Of a DNA stretch of 64,000 nt, positions 36,131 to 47,000 are shown one piece after another. The stretch covers positions 124,001 to 188,000 of the forward strand of contig NZ_JAUORV010000006.1 of assembly GCF_030548205.1 (NCBI RefSeq), read 5' to 3'. The DNA comes from Aliiglaciecola sp. 3_MG-2023. GTDB taxonomy: Bacteria > Pseudomonadota > Gammaproteobacteria > Enterobacterales > Alteromonadaceae. The translations under genes were made by a program, and so were the position numbers. Position 1 is the stretch's first letter. Every line of letters begins with the position of its first letter. The notes beneath the pieces were generated by a model that saw only the letters and a program-made list of their open reading frames with translations, searched no databases and was not told the DNA's origin.

Positions 36131-39100
36131 GCTGCTTTTACCTGACGGCTAAAATCATTCAGTAAGTTTTCGATAACGTCTATTCGGCTTTGAGCTGAAT
36201 CATTGTTAATGATGACTTTTAATTTATCTGGACCTTCTAATTTAAACTTATTAGGTTTCGTTTGAATCATACGGATAATATAGCCAGGTTCAATTTTAGT
36301 GGCGTCTGAAAATTCAATTACAGCACCTTTAATTGTTGCATCTATTTTATTTATTCCCACTGATTTAGCTTGAAGTTTTAATTCCGCGACTCTAACTAAA
36401 TTCTTAGCAGCATCGGGCAATAAACCGAATCGATCAATCAATTCAATTTGAAATTCTTTTATTTCGGTTAAATTGGAACATCCTGCCAGCTTTTTATACA
36501 AAGATAATCGCGTGTTTACATCCCCAATATAATCTTCAGGTAACAATGCGGGTATGCGCAGTTCAATTTCAGTTTGTGCTGACAGAGCATCATCTAAAGA
36601 GGGTTCTTTACCAGCTTTTAGGGCTTCTACAGCTTGTTCCAACATATCCATATACAAAGAAAAACCAACGGTAGCGATTTGTCCAGATTGATCGTCACCT
36701 AACAATTCTCCTGCACCGCGAATTTCTAGATCGTGTGTGGCTAACGCAAATCCTGCACCCAAATCTTCCAGGTTAGCAATGGCATCTAAGCGTTTTTGTG
36801 CATCCTTGGTCATTCGCTTGGGTGGCGGAGTGAGCAAATACGCGTAAGCTTGGTGATGGGAACGACCCACACGACCGCGTAATTGGTGCAACTGAGCCAA
36901 GCCTAAATGATCAGCTCTATCCATAATTATGGTATTCGCTGATGGCACATCTATGCCAGTTTCAATGATTGTTGTACATACCAACACATTAAAGCGTTGG
37001 TGATAAAATTCGCTCATCACTCGCTCTAGTTCACGTTCTCGCATCTGTCCATGTCCAACGGCAATGCGCGCCTCGGGGACAATCTCAGCAATTTCAGCTG
37101 CGGTTTTTTCAATGGTATCCACTTCATTGTGAAGAAAATAAACCTGTCCACCGCGCAATATTTCCCGCATTATTGCTTCCCGAAGAAGCTCTTTACTGCG
37201 TTGATGAACAAAGGTTTTAATCGCCAAACGTTTAGCTGGAGCTGTGGCAATAATGGATAAATCACGCATCCCGCTGAGTGCCATATTCAAGGTTCTGGGT
37301 ATTGGCGTTGCAGTGAGTGTTAAAATATCCACATCAGAGCGCAAGGCTTTAAATTTTTCTTTTTGACGCACGCCAAATCGATGTTCTTCGTCAATAATAA
37401 CCAAACCTAAATCATTAAACTTCAAATCATCCTGCAATAATTTGTGGGTACCAACAATAATATCCACTTTGCCATTGCCAATACCTTCGATCACTTGCTT
37501 TTGTTCTTTCCCTGTAACGAAACGCGATAACACTTCTATTCGAAAAGGGCAGTTCGCAAATCGATCTTTGAAGTTCTCAAAATGTTGCTGTGCGAGCAAA
37601 GTAGTGGGCACAAGTATGGCAACTTGTTTACCTTGATTCGCTGCCAGAAAAGCCGCGCGCATAGCTACTTCTGTTTTACCAAAACCAACATCACCACAAA
37701 CCAATCTATCCATGGCATTCGGGCTGCCCATATCTTGAATGACTGCATTGATGGCTTGTAACTGATCGTCTGTTTCTTCAAATGGAAAACTATCGGCGAA
37801 AGCTTGGTATTCTGGCCAGTCAATTTTATAGGCAAATCCGGGTTTAGCTGCTCTTTTGGCGTACACATCTAATAATTGCGCTGCTACATCGCGGACTTTT
37901 TCCGCTGCTTTTTGGCGCGCTTTGCTCCAAGCATCTGAGCCGAGGTTATGCAAGGGAGCGTGATCTAAATCGCCGCCACTGTATCGACTGATTAAATGTA
38001 ATGAAGCAACAGGTACATAGAGCTTCGCTTCTTTAGCATATTCGATGGTCAGATATTCAGTGGTTAACCCCCCGGCATCTAGGGTTTGCAAACCTAAGAA
38101 GCGTCCCACACCATGTTCTAAATGGACAACGGGCTGGCCTTGTGTCAGTTCAGCAAGATTACGTATGATTGCACTTTCATCGGTAGCCTGACGTTTTTCT
38201 CGTAAGCGCCGTTGACTTACCTTATGGCCTAGCAGCTGGGTTTCGGTGATAAATGCCAACTCGCCATCAGCCTCTAAAAGCTGGAAACTGTTCTCTGCCA
38301 AACCAATGGCTATACCAATAGGTTCGTGGCTAGCTAAGAAATCATGAATGTTTTCAAACGCTTTAACTTGAATTTGCGCTTTATGTAAAATCTCTAAAAG
38401 ACTTTCTCGCCGCCCTTGAGATTCCGCACAAAACAGTACTTTTTGACCTTTGTTCTGCCAGTTTTTAACGGATTCTTTTATACTCGTCCATGGCACTTTA
38501 TTTTGATGCTTAATGGCTATTTCGCCAATATCATCCGTGGCTAGATTGATTCTGCCTGCCTTTTCTTCCAATTTTTGGCTAGATAAATTGATTCGAGGCC
38601 ATTGTTTAAACCCCGAAAATAGCTCTTCATAACGTTGGAATATTTGTTGCGGTGGCAATAGCGGACGATCAGGGTTGTAACGGTGTTGTTCATAACGTTC
38701 ATTTAAATCTGCCCAGTAAAAATCACATGCCGAAGATAAATCACCATAGGTCATGAGTAAGGTGTTAGGGTGCAGATAATCAAACAAAGTCGCTGTGTCA
38801 TCAAAAAACAAGGGTAAATAGTATTCAATACCACCTGGCATGAGTCCTTTGCCCACTTGGTAGTATATTGAATTTTTACTGTTATTGGCGTCAAAAGCAT
38901 TGACGTAGTTTTCACGAAAGCGTTTTATGGCTTCTTTGTCCGTTGGAAACTCTCTGGCTGGTAATAAATTAATACCTTCAACTTTGTCACCAGAGCGTTG
39001 ATTGTCTGGATCGAAGTGACGAATTGAATCAACTTCATCATCGAACATGTCAATTCGAAACGGTTGATTGCTACCCATTGGGAATAAATCAATAATGCTA

Positions 39101-39618
39101 CCGCGAATGCTGAATTCACCATGCCCCATGACCTGATTTACGTGTTGATACCCCGATTTGTTTAAACTGAGTCTAAACTCATCTATATCTAAGGTTTGCC
39201 CAGTTTTTAAAATCAACAAGTAACGCCCCAAAAAGTCTACGGGGGGCATTCTGAGTAATAAGGTGTTTACTGGCACAATAAAAATGCAGCGTTTATTCTG
39301 GGTCAGCTCAAATAAGGTTTCTAAGCGTTGGGAGATAATATCCTGATGGGGTGAAAAGTTATCATACGGTAAGGTTTCCCAATCGGGTAACAACTTTACT
39401 TCTAACTCGTCGTCGCCGGCACCGGCGAGAAAAAAATGCAGTTCTTTTTCCAGTTTTAATGCCGTTGGGGTGTCTGCAGTAACCAATAGAGTGGAACCAG
39501 GATTACGTTTAGCGCCATTAGCAATTGCCAATGATAAACTACTACCATGCATATTGCCCCAGTGCACAATATTGCCGGATTTTTTAGGTAACTCAGGGGT
39601 AAAAATACTTATTGTCAT
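36127..39618 (-). CDS. mfd: Transcription-repair coupling factor Mfd
   Basis: A 1163-residue DNA translocase that removes stalled RNA polymerase and recruits UvrA. Order: UvrB-homology modules (1-350), RNA-polymerase interaction domain (about 480-550, VVHLEHGVGRFLGL), SF2 helicase core with Walker A GDVGFGKT near 640 and DEEH near 742, the TRG motif region, and the C-terminal D7 domain. Length is close to the E. coli protein (1148). Its ATG overlaps the PilZ stop by one base (TAATG) and its stop overlaps csiV by four, so translation is coupled across the operon. Confidence 0.98.
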   Translation of the reverse strand: MTISIFTPELPKKSGNIVHWGNMHGSSLSLAIANGAKRNPGSTLLVTADTPTALKLEKELHFFLAGAGDDELEVKLLPDWETLPYDNFSPHQDIISQRLETLFELTQNKRCIFIVPVNTLLLRMPPVDFLGRYLLILKTGQTLDIDEFRLSLNKSGYQHVNQVMGHGEFSIRGSIIDLFPMGSNQPFRIDMFDDEVDSIRHFDPDNQRSGDKVEGINLLPAREFPTDKEAIKRFRENYVNAFDANNSKNSIYYQVGKGLMPGGIEYYLPLFFDDTATLFDYLHPNTLLMTYGDLSSACDFYWADLNERYEQHRYNPDRPLLPPQQIFQRYEELFSGFKQWPRINLSSQKLEEKAGRINLATDDIGEIAIKHQNKVPWTSIKESVKNWQNKGQKVLFCAESQGRRESLLEILHKAQIQVKAFENIHDFLASHEPIGIAIGLAENSFQLLEADGELAFITETQLLGHKVSQRRLREKRQATDESAIIRNLAELTQGQPVVHLEHGVGRFLGLQTLDAGGLTTEYLTIEYAKEAKLYVPVASLHLISRYSGGDLDHAPLHNLGSDAWSKARQKAAEKVRDVAAQLLDVYAKRAAKPGFAYKIDWPEYQAFADSFPFEETDDQLQAINAVIQDMGSPNAMDRLVCGDVGFGKTEVAMRAAFLAANQGKQVAILVPTTLLAQQHFENFKDRFANCPFRIEVLSRFVTGKEQKQVIEGIGNGKVDIIVGTHKLLQDDLKFNDLGLVIIDEEHRFGVRQKEKFKALRSDVDILTLTATPIPRTLNMALSGMRDLSIIATAPAKRLAIKTFVHQRSKELLREAIMREILRGGQVYFLHNEVDTIEKTAAEIAEIVPEARIAVGHGQMRERELERVMSEFYHQRFNVLVCTTIIETGIDVPSANTIIMDRADHLGLAQLHQLRGRVGRSHHQAYAYLLTPPPKRMTKDAQKRLDAIANLEDLGAGFALATHDLEIRGAGELLGDDQSGQIATVGFSLYMDMLEQAVEALKAGKEPSLDDALSAQTEIELRIPALLPEDYIGDVNTRLSLYKKLAGCSNLTEIKEFQIELIDRFGLLPDAAKNLVRVAELKLQAKSVGINKIDATIKGAVIEFSDATKIEPGYIIRMIQTKPNKFKLEGPDKLKVIINNDSAQSRIDVIENLLNDFSRQVKAA

Positions 39619-40220
39619 TAATTTGAATCATTGTTTTGTTGTTTCGAGCGGGCGCGAAGTTGCAGTGTCTGCAAATGTAAACTGGCTCTAACTAGCAGTT
39701 CTTGGTCTTCTTCGCGAATTCGCCTAAAGAGTAAATAAATATGGTAATCGTCACCATTAGGTTCAGCTTTGATGACTTCTGAATAACAATAAACAGCAGC
39801 GGACTCTTCAGTTAAAAATACTTTGAGTTCTACAACTGTGCCTTCAGCCAAGGGGGCATCTCGTTTTAATATAATGCCTCCACCGCCAAATTCCACTGAC
39901 ATATATCGATGTTTTGGATCATCTTGTTGCTGCAGAATATAAGACATCATCAAATCTATTTTTTTATTTTGATGATTGAGAAAATCAGTGAGATCTTTGG
40001 CATGTTCACTCAGATTACGTAACGGCCTAATAGCTTGCGAGTCTACATTTGATACTTCTGCAGCAATTTTAAATGCATAGGGCATTTGACTCACTAAATC
40101 TTCTAAATTGGGAAGTTGAAAATCATCACTGACAGGGGTCATATTCACGCTGAGTTGATGTTTTATGGTAAAAAACTCATGAAACTGAGCCATTTTTTGT
40201 TCCAAACTAAGTGGATCCAT
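39618..40220 (-). CDS. PilZ-like domain protein
   Basis: A 200-residue cytoplasmic protein with a helical N-terminal half and a PilZ-like beta barrel from about residue 105. In place of the usual (D/N)xSxxG motif it reads YMSVEFGGGGI, and no clean RxxxR precedes it, so c-di-GMP binding is doubtful; the later VELKVFLTEES and VIKAEPNGDDYHIYLLFRRI fit the PilZ barrel. It is the first gene of the operon with mfd, csiV and the adenosyltransferase. A direct link to DNA repair is not implied. Confidence 0.75.
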   Translation of the reverse strand: MDPLSLEQKMAQFHEFFTIKHQLSVNMTPVSDDFQLPNLEDLVSQMPYAFKIAAEVSNVDSQAIRPLRNLSEHAKDLTDFLNHQNKKIDLMMSYILQQQDDPKHRYMSVEFGGGGIILKRDAPLAEGTVVELKVFLTEESAAVYCYSEVIKAEPNGDDYHIYLLFRRIREEDQELLVRASLHLQTLQLRARSKQQNNDSN

Positions 40221-40475
40221 GTATTCCCCATTTGATTCGATTTTAACGACTTTGTTTTGATAAATTTAGTTATCTATTAAATTACTTCAATTTAACCCCA
40301 TAGTCGCTGTAAGTCTTTGATTATAGTTTACCAAATTGAGATAACTTTGTTTCTTGTTTAGCTGATCTCAAACACGTATTATGCCAGTTTATGGTTCACA
40401 ATGAACAGCCAAAGGCTAAATATTGTGTTCAATATGTTGGTTTAATTGATTTCCAAAAAGGCTAGATACCCAAAT

Positions 40476-41675
40476 ATGTCTTATCCTGTATCCACCTTTA
40501 TCGGCTTTAGATACGCAAGAGCCAGTAAAAGTAGTCATTTTATTGCCTTTATTAATTTGTTCTCTGTGGTCGGTATTGCGTTAGGACTCATTGCCCTGAT
40601 CACCGTTTCATCCGTTATGAACGGATTTGAATTGCAATTGAAAAGTAGAATGTTAGGCATTACGCCTCATATAGTCGTTGATACTCGTCAAGCTACACCT
40701 GACAAAATCACTCAGTTGGCGGAAATTGAAGGGGTAGAAGGGGTTTCCGCTATTATTGAAAGTGAAGGGATTGTGCAATCTCGCCGGGGTATCCAAGGCG
40801 TGCAAATACATGGTGTTTCAGCAGATTTTATGCAGCAACATTCTATCGTTGCTGAGAATATGATTTTTGGGCAGTTTGGGCAACTAAAGGCCGGGCAATA
40901 CAATATAATATTGGGCCGAGCGCTGGCCAGTAAGCTCAGTATCCGTCCTGGTGACCAAGTGCGCATAATATCAGCTGGTGCTAGTTCTTATTCTCCCATG
41001 GGCAGAATGCCCAGCCAGCGCTTGTTCACAGTAGTGGGATTATTCGATTTAGCATCCCAGTTAGACGATAAAGTGGTGTACATTGATATCCAAGATAATG
41101 CCAAATTATTGCGTAAATCGGCAGACAAGTTACAACAAACCCGATTATTTTTAGAAGACGCTTTTCAATACCAAAAAGTTGAACAGCAAATCGATCTACC
41201 CACTGTGGATTGGCGAGTGCGACAAGGCCCTTTATTCGACGCGGTAAAAATGGAAAAAAACATGATGTCGTTGATGTTACTACTCATCATTGCTGTAGCT
41301 GCGTTTAACATTGTTTCGGCATTAGTAATGGTGGTCACTGAGAAACAAGGCGATATTGCGATTTTACGTACTCAGGGAATGCGCGGCAGCAGCATCATTG
41401 TTATCTTTTTAATCAATGGTCTATATAACGGCATTAAAGGAACGGTGATTGGTCTGATCTTGGGCATTTTACTGGTCACCCAGTTAAATACGATTTTAAC
41501 GGTTTTAGGGATACCAATTGCGGTAGGAGATGGACAGGGTTTGCCTGTTGATATTCGTTGGCAGCAAATTGTTTCTCTGGTAATACTGTCCATAGGTTTG
41601 TGTTTTATTGCAACCCTTTATCCAGCGTACAAAGCGTTAAAGGTGCAACCTGCTGAAGCATTAAAATACGAGTAG
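40476..41675 (+). CDS. lolC: LolC/LolE-type lipoprotein-releasing ABC permease
   Basis: A 399-residue inner-membrane permease of the Lol system, which extracts lipoproteins for LolA. It has four membrane helices (near residues 25-50, 265-290, 310-340, 365-385) around a large periplasmic domain. Conserved stretches: LFSVVGIALGLIALITVSSVMNGFE, MGRMPSQRLFTVVG, MEKNMMSLMLLLIIAVAAFNI and the C-terminal QPAEALKYE, nearly as in E. coli LolC. I choose ATG 40476 by register with LolC; the frame is open from TTG 40446. Unusually, no lolD ATPase or lolE follows, so partners must be elsewhere. Confidence 0.88.
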   Translation: MSYPVSTFIGFRYARASKSSHFIAFINLFSVVGIALGLIALITVSSVMNGFELQLKSRMLGITPHIVVDTRQATPDKITQLAEIEGVEGVSAIIESEGIVQSRRGIQGVQIHGVSADFMQQHSIVAENMIFGQFGQLKAGQYNIILGRALASKLSIRPGDQVRIISAGASSYSPMGRMPSQRLFTVVGLFDLASQLDDKVVYIDIQDNAKLLRKSADKLQQTRLFLEDAFQYQKVEQQIDLPTVDWRVRQGPLFDAVKMEKNMMSLMLLLIIAVAAFNIVSALVMVVTEKQGDIAILRTQGMRGSSIIVIFLINGLYNGIKGTVIGLILGILLVTQLNTILTVLGIPIAVGDGQGLPVDIRWQQIVSLVILSIGLCFIATLYPAYKALKVQPAEALKYE

Positions 41676-41813
41676 GGGATAAATTGGCTAGGATTTCTCA
41701 ACACTTTATCCAATGCTTTCGCTATAATTGTCAACAGACAGAAAAATCCTACTCAAAAAACAACAGGTTTTAGCCAAAACCGTTTTTGAGTCTTTGTAAA
41801 TTAAGGTTAATTA

Positions 41814-42377
41814 ATGCAAAAAACGTATATAACTGCACAAAAATTGTTGGAAGATTCTTTTCGTTTAGCGGCAAAAGTTTATCAAGACGGATTTCGTCCG
41901 CAATTTATTGTCGGTATTTGGCGTGGGGGAGCTCCCATTGGTATTGCAGTGCAAGAATATTTTGATTATAAAAAAGTAGAAACTGATCATATTGCAGTAC
42001 GTACTTCTTCGTATTATGGGATTGATAAACAGTCTAAAGAAATCAAAGTACACGGCCTACATTATTTAATTGAAAATGCCAACGCAAGCGATGGGTTATT
42101 GATTGTAGATGATGTGTTTGATTCAGGACGTAGCGTAAATGCACTCATTGAACAAATTAAAAAGCTTTCAAGACTGAATATGCCCGGAGACATCCGAGTC
42201 GCCTGCCCGTATTACAAACCAGAGAATAATAAAACTGAAATGGTGCCAGATTATTTCATCCATGAAAGTGATGAGTGGTTGGTTTTCCCCCATGAAATTT
42301 CAGGTTTAACGCCGGATGAAATTATTGAAGGTAAAACGGATCTAAAAAACGTTCACGATATTTTGTTTGACGAGTAA
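41814..42377 (+). CDS. Purine-type phosphoribosyltransferase
   Basis: A 187-residue type I PRTase. The PRPP-binding loop LLIVDDVFDSGRSVNAL near residue 95 and the early IVGIWRGGAPIGIAVQEYF are diagnostic. The pattern resembles xanthine/hypoxanthine phosphoribosyltransferases that salvage purine bases with PRPP in the cytoplasm, but base specificity cannot be fixed by eye. AAGG lies eight bases before ATG 41814. It is a single gene ending in a clear terminator. Confidence 0.82.
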   Translation: MQKTYITAQKLLEDSFRLAAKVYQDGFRPQFIVGIWRGGAPIGIAVQEYFDYKKVETDHIAVRTSSYYGIDKQSKEIKVHGLHYLIENANASDGLLIVDDVFDSGRSVNALIEQIKKLSRLNMPGDIRVACPYYKPENNKTEMVPDYFIHESDEWLVFPHEISGLTPDEIIEGKTDLKNVHDILFDE

Positions 42378-42395
42378 GTCACAAATTTGTTGAAC

Positions 42396-42423
42396 AAAGG
42401 GCGGCATTATCCGCCCTTTTTTA
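42396..42423 (+). terminator. Rho-independent terminator
   Basis: Stem AAAGGGCGG / CCGCCCTTT with a 6-base loop CATTAT and a T-run, ending the phosphoribosyltransferase transcript between convergent genes. Confidence 0.9.
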
Positions 42424-42433
42424 GTTTTTGGAT

Positions 42434-43087
42434 TCACTTGCCATGTAAGTAGTATTTATCGTAAAAAGTGTACACCCACGTAGGCTTGTAGATGACCAAT
42501 ATAGTCATGGTCCAGCCGTTGAGCATACCTTCAGACATCAGCAATAAAGGTATTAACAGCAAGTAAGAGTTGTACAGTGTGTCGGCGTCATAAATACCAT
42601 CCACATAATAATAACCAGCCATTAGCAGCATTTTTACTGCGATCATCGCGGCACCTGCGAAAAACGAACAGACAAACACATACACAAAAAAGTGTCTGGG
42701 AAATTTGTGAAAGGAAAAGTTGTAAATCAAATAACTGGTTACGATGGGAATGCTGATCCCCAAAACACCATTAATCCCGAACATGTGCCAACTGTCATAA
42801 CCCGCTACGGTAGACACAATGAGGGTGCAAAACCCGGCTAATAGTGCCCAGCGTAAGCCCAGCAATAGTGTCATTGCGGTAAGCCACAAAAAATGAACAT
42901 CCAGTCCAGGCTCCACGCCAACTCGGAAAAGCCATAAACCAAAAACGGACACTGACGAGCCAAGGACTAAATGTTGTAGCTTTTTGTTTTGCTTAAATTG
43001 GGCGAAAGATACCCGTGTTAATACAAATCCAATGCCGAGTACATAAATAAGCCAAGCTGCACTTTGAAGTATGGTTAAATCAAACAT
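42434..43087 (-). CDS. CbiM-like ECF-type membrane protein
   Basis: A 217-residue integral membrane protein with about six helices. The segment GVEPGLDVHFLWLTAMTLLLGLRWALLAGF resembles CbiM/energy-coupling-factor substrate-specific components, which import cobalt or nickel, as do related unlinked gammaproteobacterial proteins. The N-terminal MHIP metal loop of classical CbiM is absent. Its ATG directly abuts the xthA stop (TAA-ATG), so it is translated with xthA. No EcfT or ATPase gene is nearby, so transport is uncertain. Confidence 0.65.
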   Translation of the reverse strand: MFDLTILQSAAWLIYVLGIGFVLTRVSFAQFKQNKKLQHLVLGSSVSVFGLWLFRVGVEPGLDVHFLWLTAMTLLLGLRWALLAGFCTLIVSTVAGYDSWHMFGINGVLGISIPIVTSYLIYNFSFHKFPRHFFVYVFVCSFFAGAAMIAVKMLLMAGYYYVDGIYDADTLYNSYLLLIPLLLMSEGMLNGWTMTILVIYKPTWVYTFYDKYYLHGK

Positions 43088-43897
43088 TTAAAACTCGTAG
43101 GTTGCCCAAATTGGCGCGTGATCTGAAGGCTTTTCAATTCCTCTAAGCTCATAATCAATGCCTGCTTCTAAGAGCTTTTCATGGAGTTTAGGGGTGGCCA
43201 AAATTAAATCTATGCGTAATCCTCGATTGTCATTGAATCCCTTAGAACGATAGTCAAACCAGCTGTATTGTTCGCCACCAGCAGGATTTAATGTTCTAAA
43301 ACCATCTTCGAATCCCCAATCAAATAACGTATTTAGCCATTCACGTTCTTCTGGCAAAAAGCTACACTTTTTCGTTCTTAACCAACGTTTACGGTTCTCT
43401 TCACCTATGCCAATATCCAGATCTGTGTGGGATATATTCACATCGCCCATTACGATGACATTTTCATCAGGAGTATGGTTTGCGTTTAAATACCCCATTA
43501 AATCTTTATAAAATTTACGTTTCGCTGGGTATTTCGTCTCATGGGTTTGATTTTCACCCTGGGGGAAGTAACCATTTAAAACGCTTACTTTCTCGCCATT
43601 GGGCAATGGATAAGTCACCATGATCATTCGTCGTTGGGCATCTTCTTCATCGCTAGGAAAACCATACTGCACGTTAATAGGCTTTTCTTTGCAAAGCATC
43701 GCCACACCATAATGACCTTTTTGCCCATGGAAATAAACGTGGTAACCCATTGCAGTGACATCTTCCACAGGAAATTGGTCGTTATGTACCTTGATTTCTT
43801 GCAGTCCTATGACATCGGGTTGATGTTTTTCGATAAGTGCCTGCAATTGATGCAATCTGGCTCGAATACCGTTTATATTAAAGGAAATAAATTTCAT
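43088..43897 (-). CDS. xthA: Exodeoxyribonuclease III
   Basis: A 269-residue AP endonuclease / 3'-5' exonuclease of base-excision repair. Motifs: [11 protein letters not shown] at the start, [13 protein letters not shown] near residue 30 with the metal-binding Glu, [11 protein letters not shown] near 148, [21 protein letters not shown] near 215 and the terminal SDHAPIWA with the catalytic Asp-His. Length equals E. coli XthA. It is coupled to the CbiM-like gene and divergent from recC. Confidence 0.95.
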   Translation of the reverse strand: MKFISFNINGIRARLHQLQALIEKHQPDVIGLQEIKVHNDQFPVEDVTAMGYHVYFHGQKGHYGVAMLCKEKPINVQYGFPSDEEDAQRRMIMVTYPLPNGEKVSVLNGYFPQGENQTHETKYPAKRKFYKDLMGYLNANHTPDENVIVMGDVNISHTDLDIGIGEENRKRWLRTKKCSFLPEEREWLNTLFDWGFEDGFRTLNPAGGEQYSWFDYRSKGFNDNRGLRIDLILATPKLHEKLLEAGIDYELRGIEKPSDHAPIWATYEF

Positions 43898-44078
43898 GTT
43901 TCTACCATCGACTAAAATTTGCCGATGATTCTAACAAACAAAGCTACTGAGTTGAAAATAAAGATAGTCAGCGGTTTTGAAAACGGGGTTATTTGTGATT
44001 GCTGGAACTGGTTTAAACGCGCTAACATGACTTCTGATAAACCGATAAGTTGTGGAATAAAATGGAAAAGGGTGTTGT

Positions 44079-47000
44079 GTGTTACATTTAATTCAGTCAA
44101 ATAAAATGGAAGTGTTACTGGCTGATTTGTTAGATAAGTTATCACCAAAGTCGTCGCCAGACGTTTTCCAACAGCAATCGTATAGCGAAAATTTGAACGC
44201 TTTACTTATTCCTGACACCATCATTGTGCAGAGCCCGGGTATGGCGCAATGGATTAAAATTGCCATTGCCGAAACCCTAGGCGTGGCGGCTAACATCGAA
44301 TTTCCACTACCGTCAAGCTATATCTGGCAACAATACAAATGCTTTTTTAATGATTTGCCTGAAACTTCCGCATTTACTAAACCTAATATGGTTTGGAAGT
44401 TAATGAGTATTCTTGAAGATTTTCTAGACGCCCCTGAATTTAGTGAAATTAATCTTTATTTAAATGGAGACCGAGACCTAAAGTTCTATCAACTCTGTCA
44501 AAAAATCGCCGACGTGTACGATCAATATCAAGTGTATCGGCCCGAGTGGATTAACCTGTGGGAAACCGGAGAAAACAGCGTTGATGGTAAGGTGCTCACT
44601 TCACACCTTTGGCAACCCATTCTTTGGCGCGCCTTGGTGGCACAAACCCAAAAACTACATGAGTCTGTTTATCATCGTGCCAATTTGCACGCGCAGTTGC
44701 TTCAGCGAATCGCACAAAGTGAGCCGGAATCTGAGCAAAAGCCGCTGTACGTGTTTGGCATATCTACCTTGCCACAACAACAACTAGACGTATTTCAAGG
44801 TTTAGCTGAACATCGTGAAGTATTTTTGTTTTGGTGTAATCCCAGTCAACATTTTTGGGGCGACATTGTGGATGAAAACACCTTGAGTCGCCATAAACTA
44901 AAAGAAGGTGACACCCACTCAGAGCGCAGTGCATTGTATGACGTGGGCAACCCGTTATTGGCGAGTTGGGGGAAGCCCGGGCGTGATTATTTTGAAATGC
45001 TAATGGAAAGTCATGCACAACCCACCGATATATTTGTTGAGGTGCAGCCCAATACATTGTTGGATTGGCTACAGCATGAAATATGTGAATTAACCATGCG
45101 TGATACGCAGCCGCCATTGCATGCAGATGAGTTATTGAGTAATGGGCTGGCTTACCCCAAAATTGAAATAACAGAAAATGATAAATCGCTGCAAATTCAT
45201 AGTTGCCATTCGAAAGTCAGAGAGCTTGAGGTGTTACACGACCATTTACTGCAACATTTTTCGCAAGATGCAGAATTAAAGCCTTCGGATATTGTGGTAA
45301 TGATGCCTGATGTGGCGGCTTACGCCCCTTATATCGATGGCGTTTTTGGCAGTGCGGAGTCTGAGTTGTTTATTCCCTATGGTATTTCTGACCGCAACGC
45401 CTCCCAAGAATCTCACATTATAGAAAGCTTCATTAATTTATTGAGTTTACACCACAGTCGCATCAGCCTGTCTGAATCACTGGTGTTTTTAGAAATCCCA
45501 GCTATCCAAAAATGTTTCGATATTGCTGCCAATGAATATGAAGATATCCGCGATTGGTTAATTGAAGTTGGTTTCCGTTGGGGGTTGAGTGGTGCGGATA
45601 AACACCGCTGGTCGGTGCCAGAGGAACCACAAAACACACTGATTTTCGCACTTGAACGTTTATTGTCAGGTTACGCATTAAGCGGCGACTTTCTATTTGC
45701 CCGGGCCGAATCTGATAGCCCACCCATTGCCCCATACAAGAATATAGAAGGACAACGTGCCATAGCCCTAGGGAAGCTATATCGTTTTGCTTTATTACTG
45801 CAGGATATACTCACCTTTTGCTCAACCAGCGACACCTTAGATAATAAGGTAAAACAGAGTTTATCTTTTATCGAGCGCATTTATGCGGTTGATGAAAATG
45901 AGCAGGTCTATTTAAATCAATTACGTCAAGCATTGGAGAGTATTCAGGGGCACGTTAAACAGTTTAATCAACAAGTGAGTCAGGACATTTTTGTGGCCGA
46001 ATTATCCCAACGCCTGCAAGACAAAGGGGTAGGGCAGCGCTTTTTAGCTGGCAAAGTGAATTTCTGTACTTTAATGCCAATGCGCAGTATTCCCTTTAAA
46101 TTGGTCTGTTTACTGGGGATGAACGACCAGGACTATCCACGTCAAACTGTGCCAATCGGTTTTGATTTAATGCGTGAAAGCCAAAACCGTAGAGGGGATC
46201 GCTCCAGAAGAATGGACGATCGTTATTTGTTTTTAGAGGCAATCTTATCTGCTCGTAATGAGTTATATATTAGCTTTCTAGGCAATAGTAGCCGCGATAA
46301 CTCAGAACGAAACCCTTCGATTTTGGTGACTGAGTTATTAGATTACTGCCAGCAGGTATTTTGTCTTGAAGACACTCTAGCTTTGCCAGTTGAGCAAACC
46401 CAACAACAACTCAATGGCCACTTACTACAAAAACACGGTTTACAGCCATTTTCAAAACAGTATTTTGATAACAGCAACAGCCTGCAAAGTTATCAGTCGA
46501 TTTGGTTAAACGTATTAAATGCGAAAATGATCGAAAGTGAAAACGCTCACTTTTTTAATCACAGCTTACCCAGTCAATTAGAAGATGATGGCCCAGTGGT
46601 AGAATTGAATGATTTGATTGCGTTTTTCCAAAATCCCCCAAAGTATTTCTTTCGTCAACGTTGGCGAACTAATTTATCGTTGTACTTTAATGAATTGGTA
46701 GATGAAGAACCTTTTGAAATTGATTCTTTAACCCGGTATCAGTTAAATGAAAGCATGTTAGAGGCAATGCTCAAACACGATATGGATGAAGCGGCCTTTA
46801 AACAACAGTTTTATGAAGACTACCTGGCACAAGGCAAGCTACCTACAGGTACAGCAGCACCTTTGAGTTTTCAACAAGTTTGGCAAGCATCTGAGACCCT
46901 TCGTAGCCAATTGATTGATAATGTGAAAGCTAAAAAAGCCAGTTTAGTGGAAGTTGATCTCGTGTTAGCTAACGGCACTATTCAAGGTTGGTTAAAGCAA

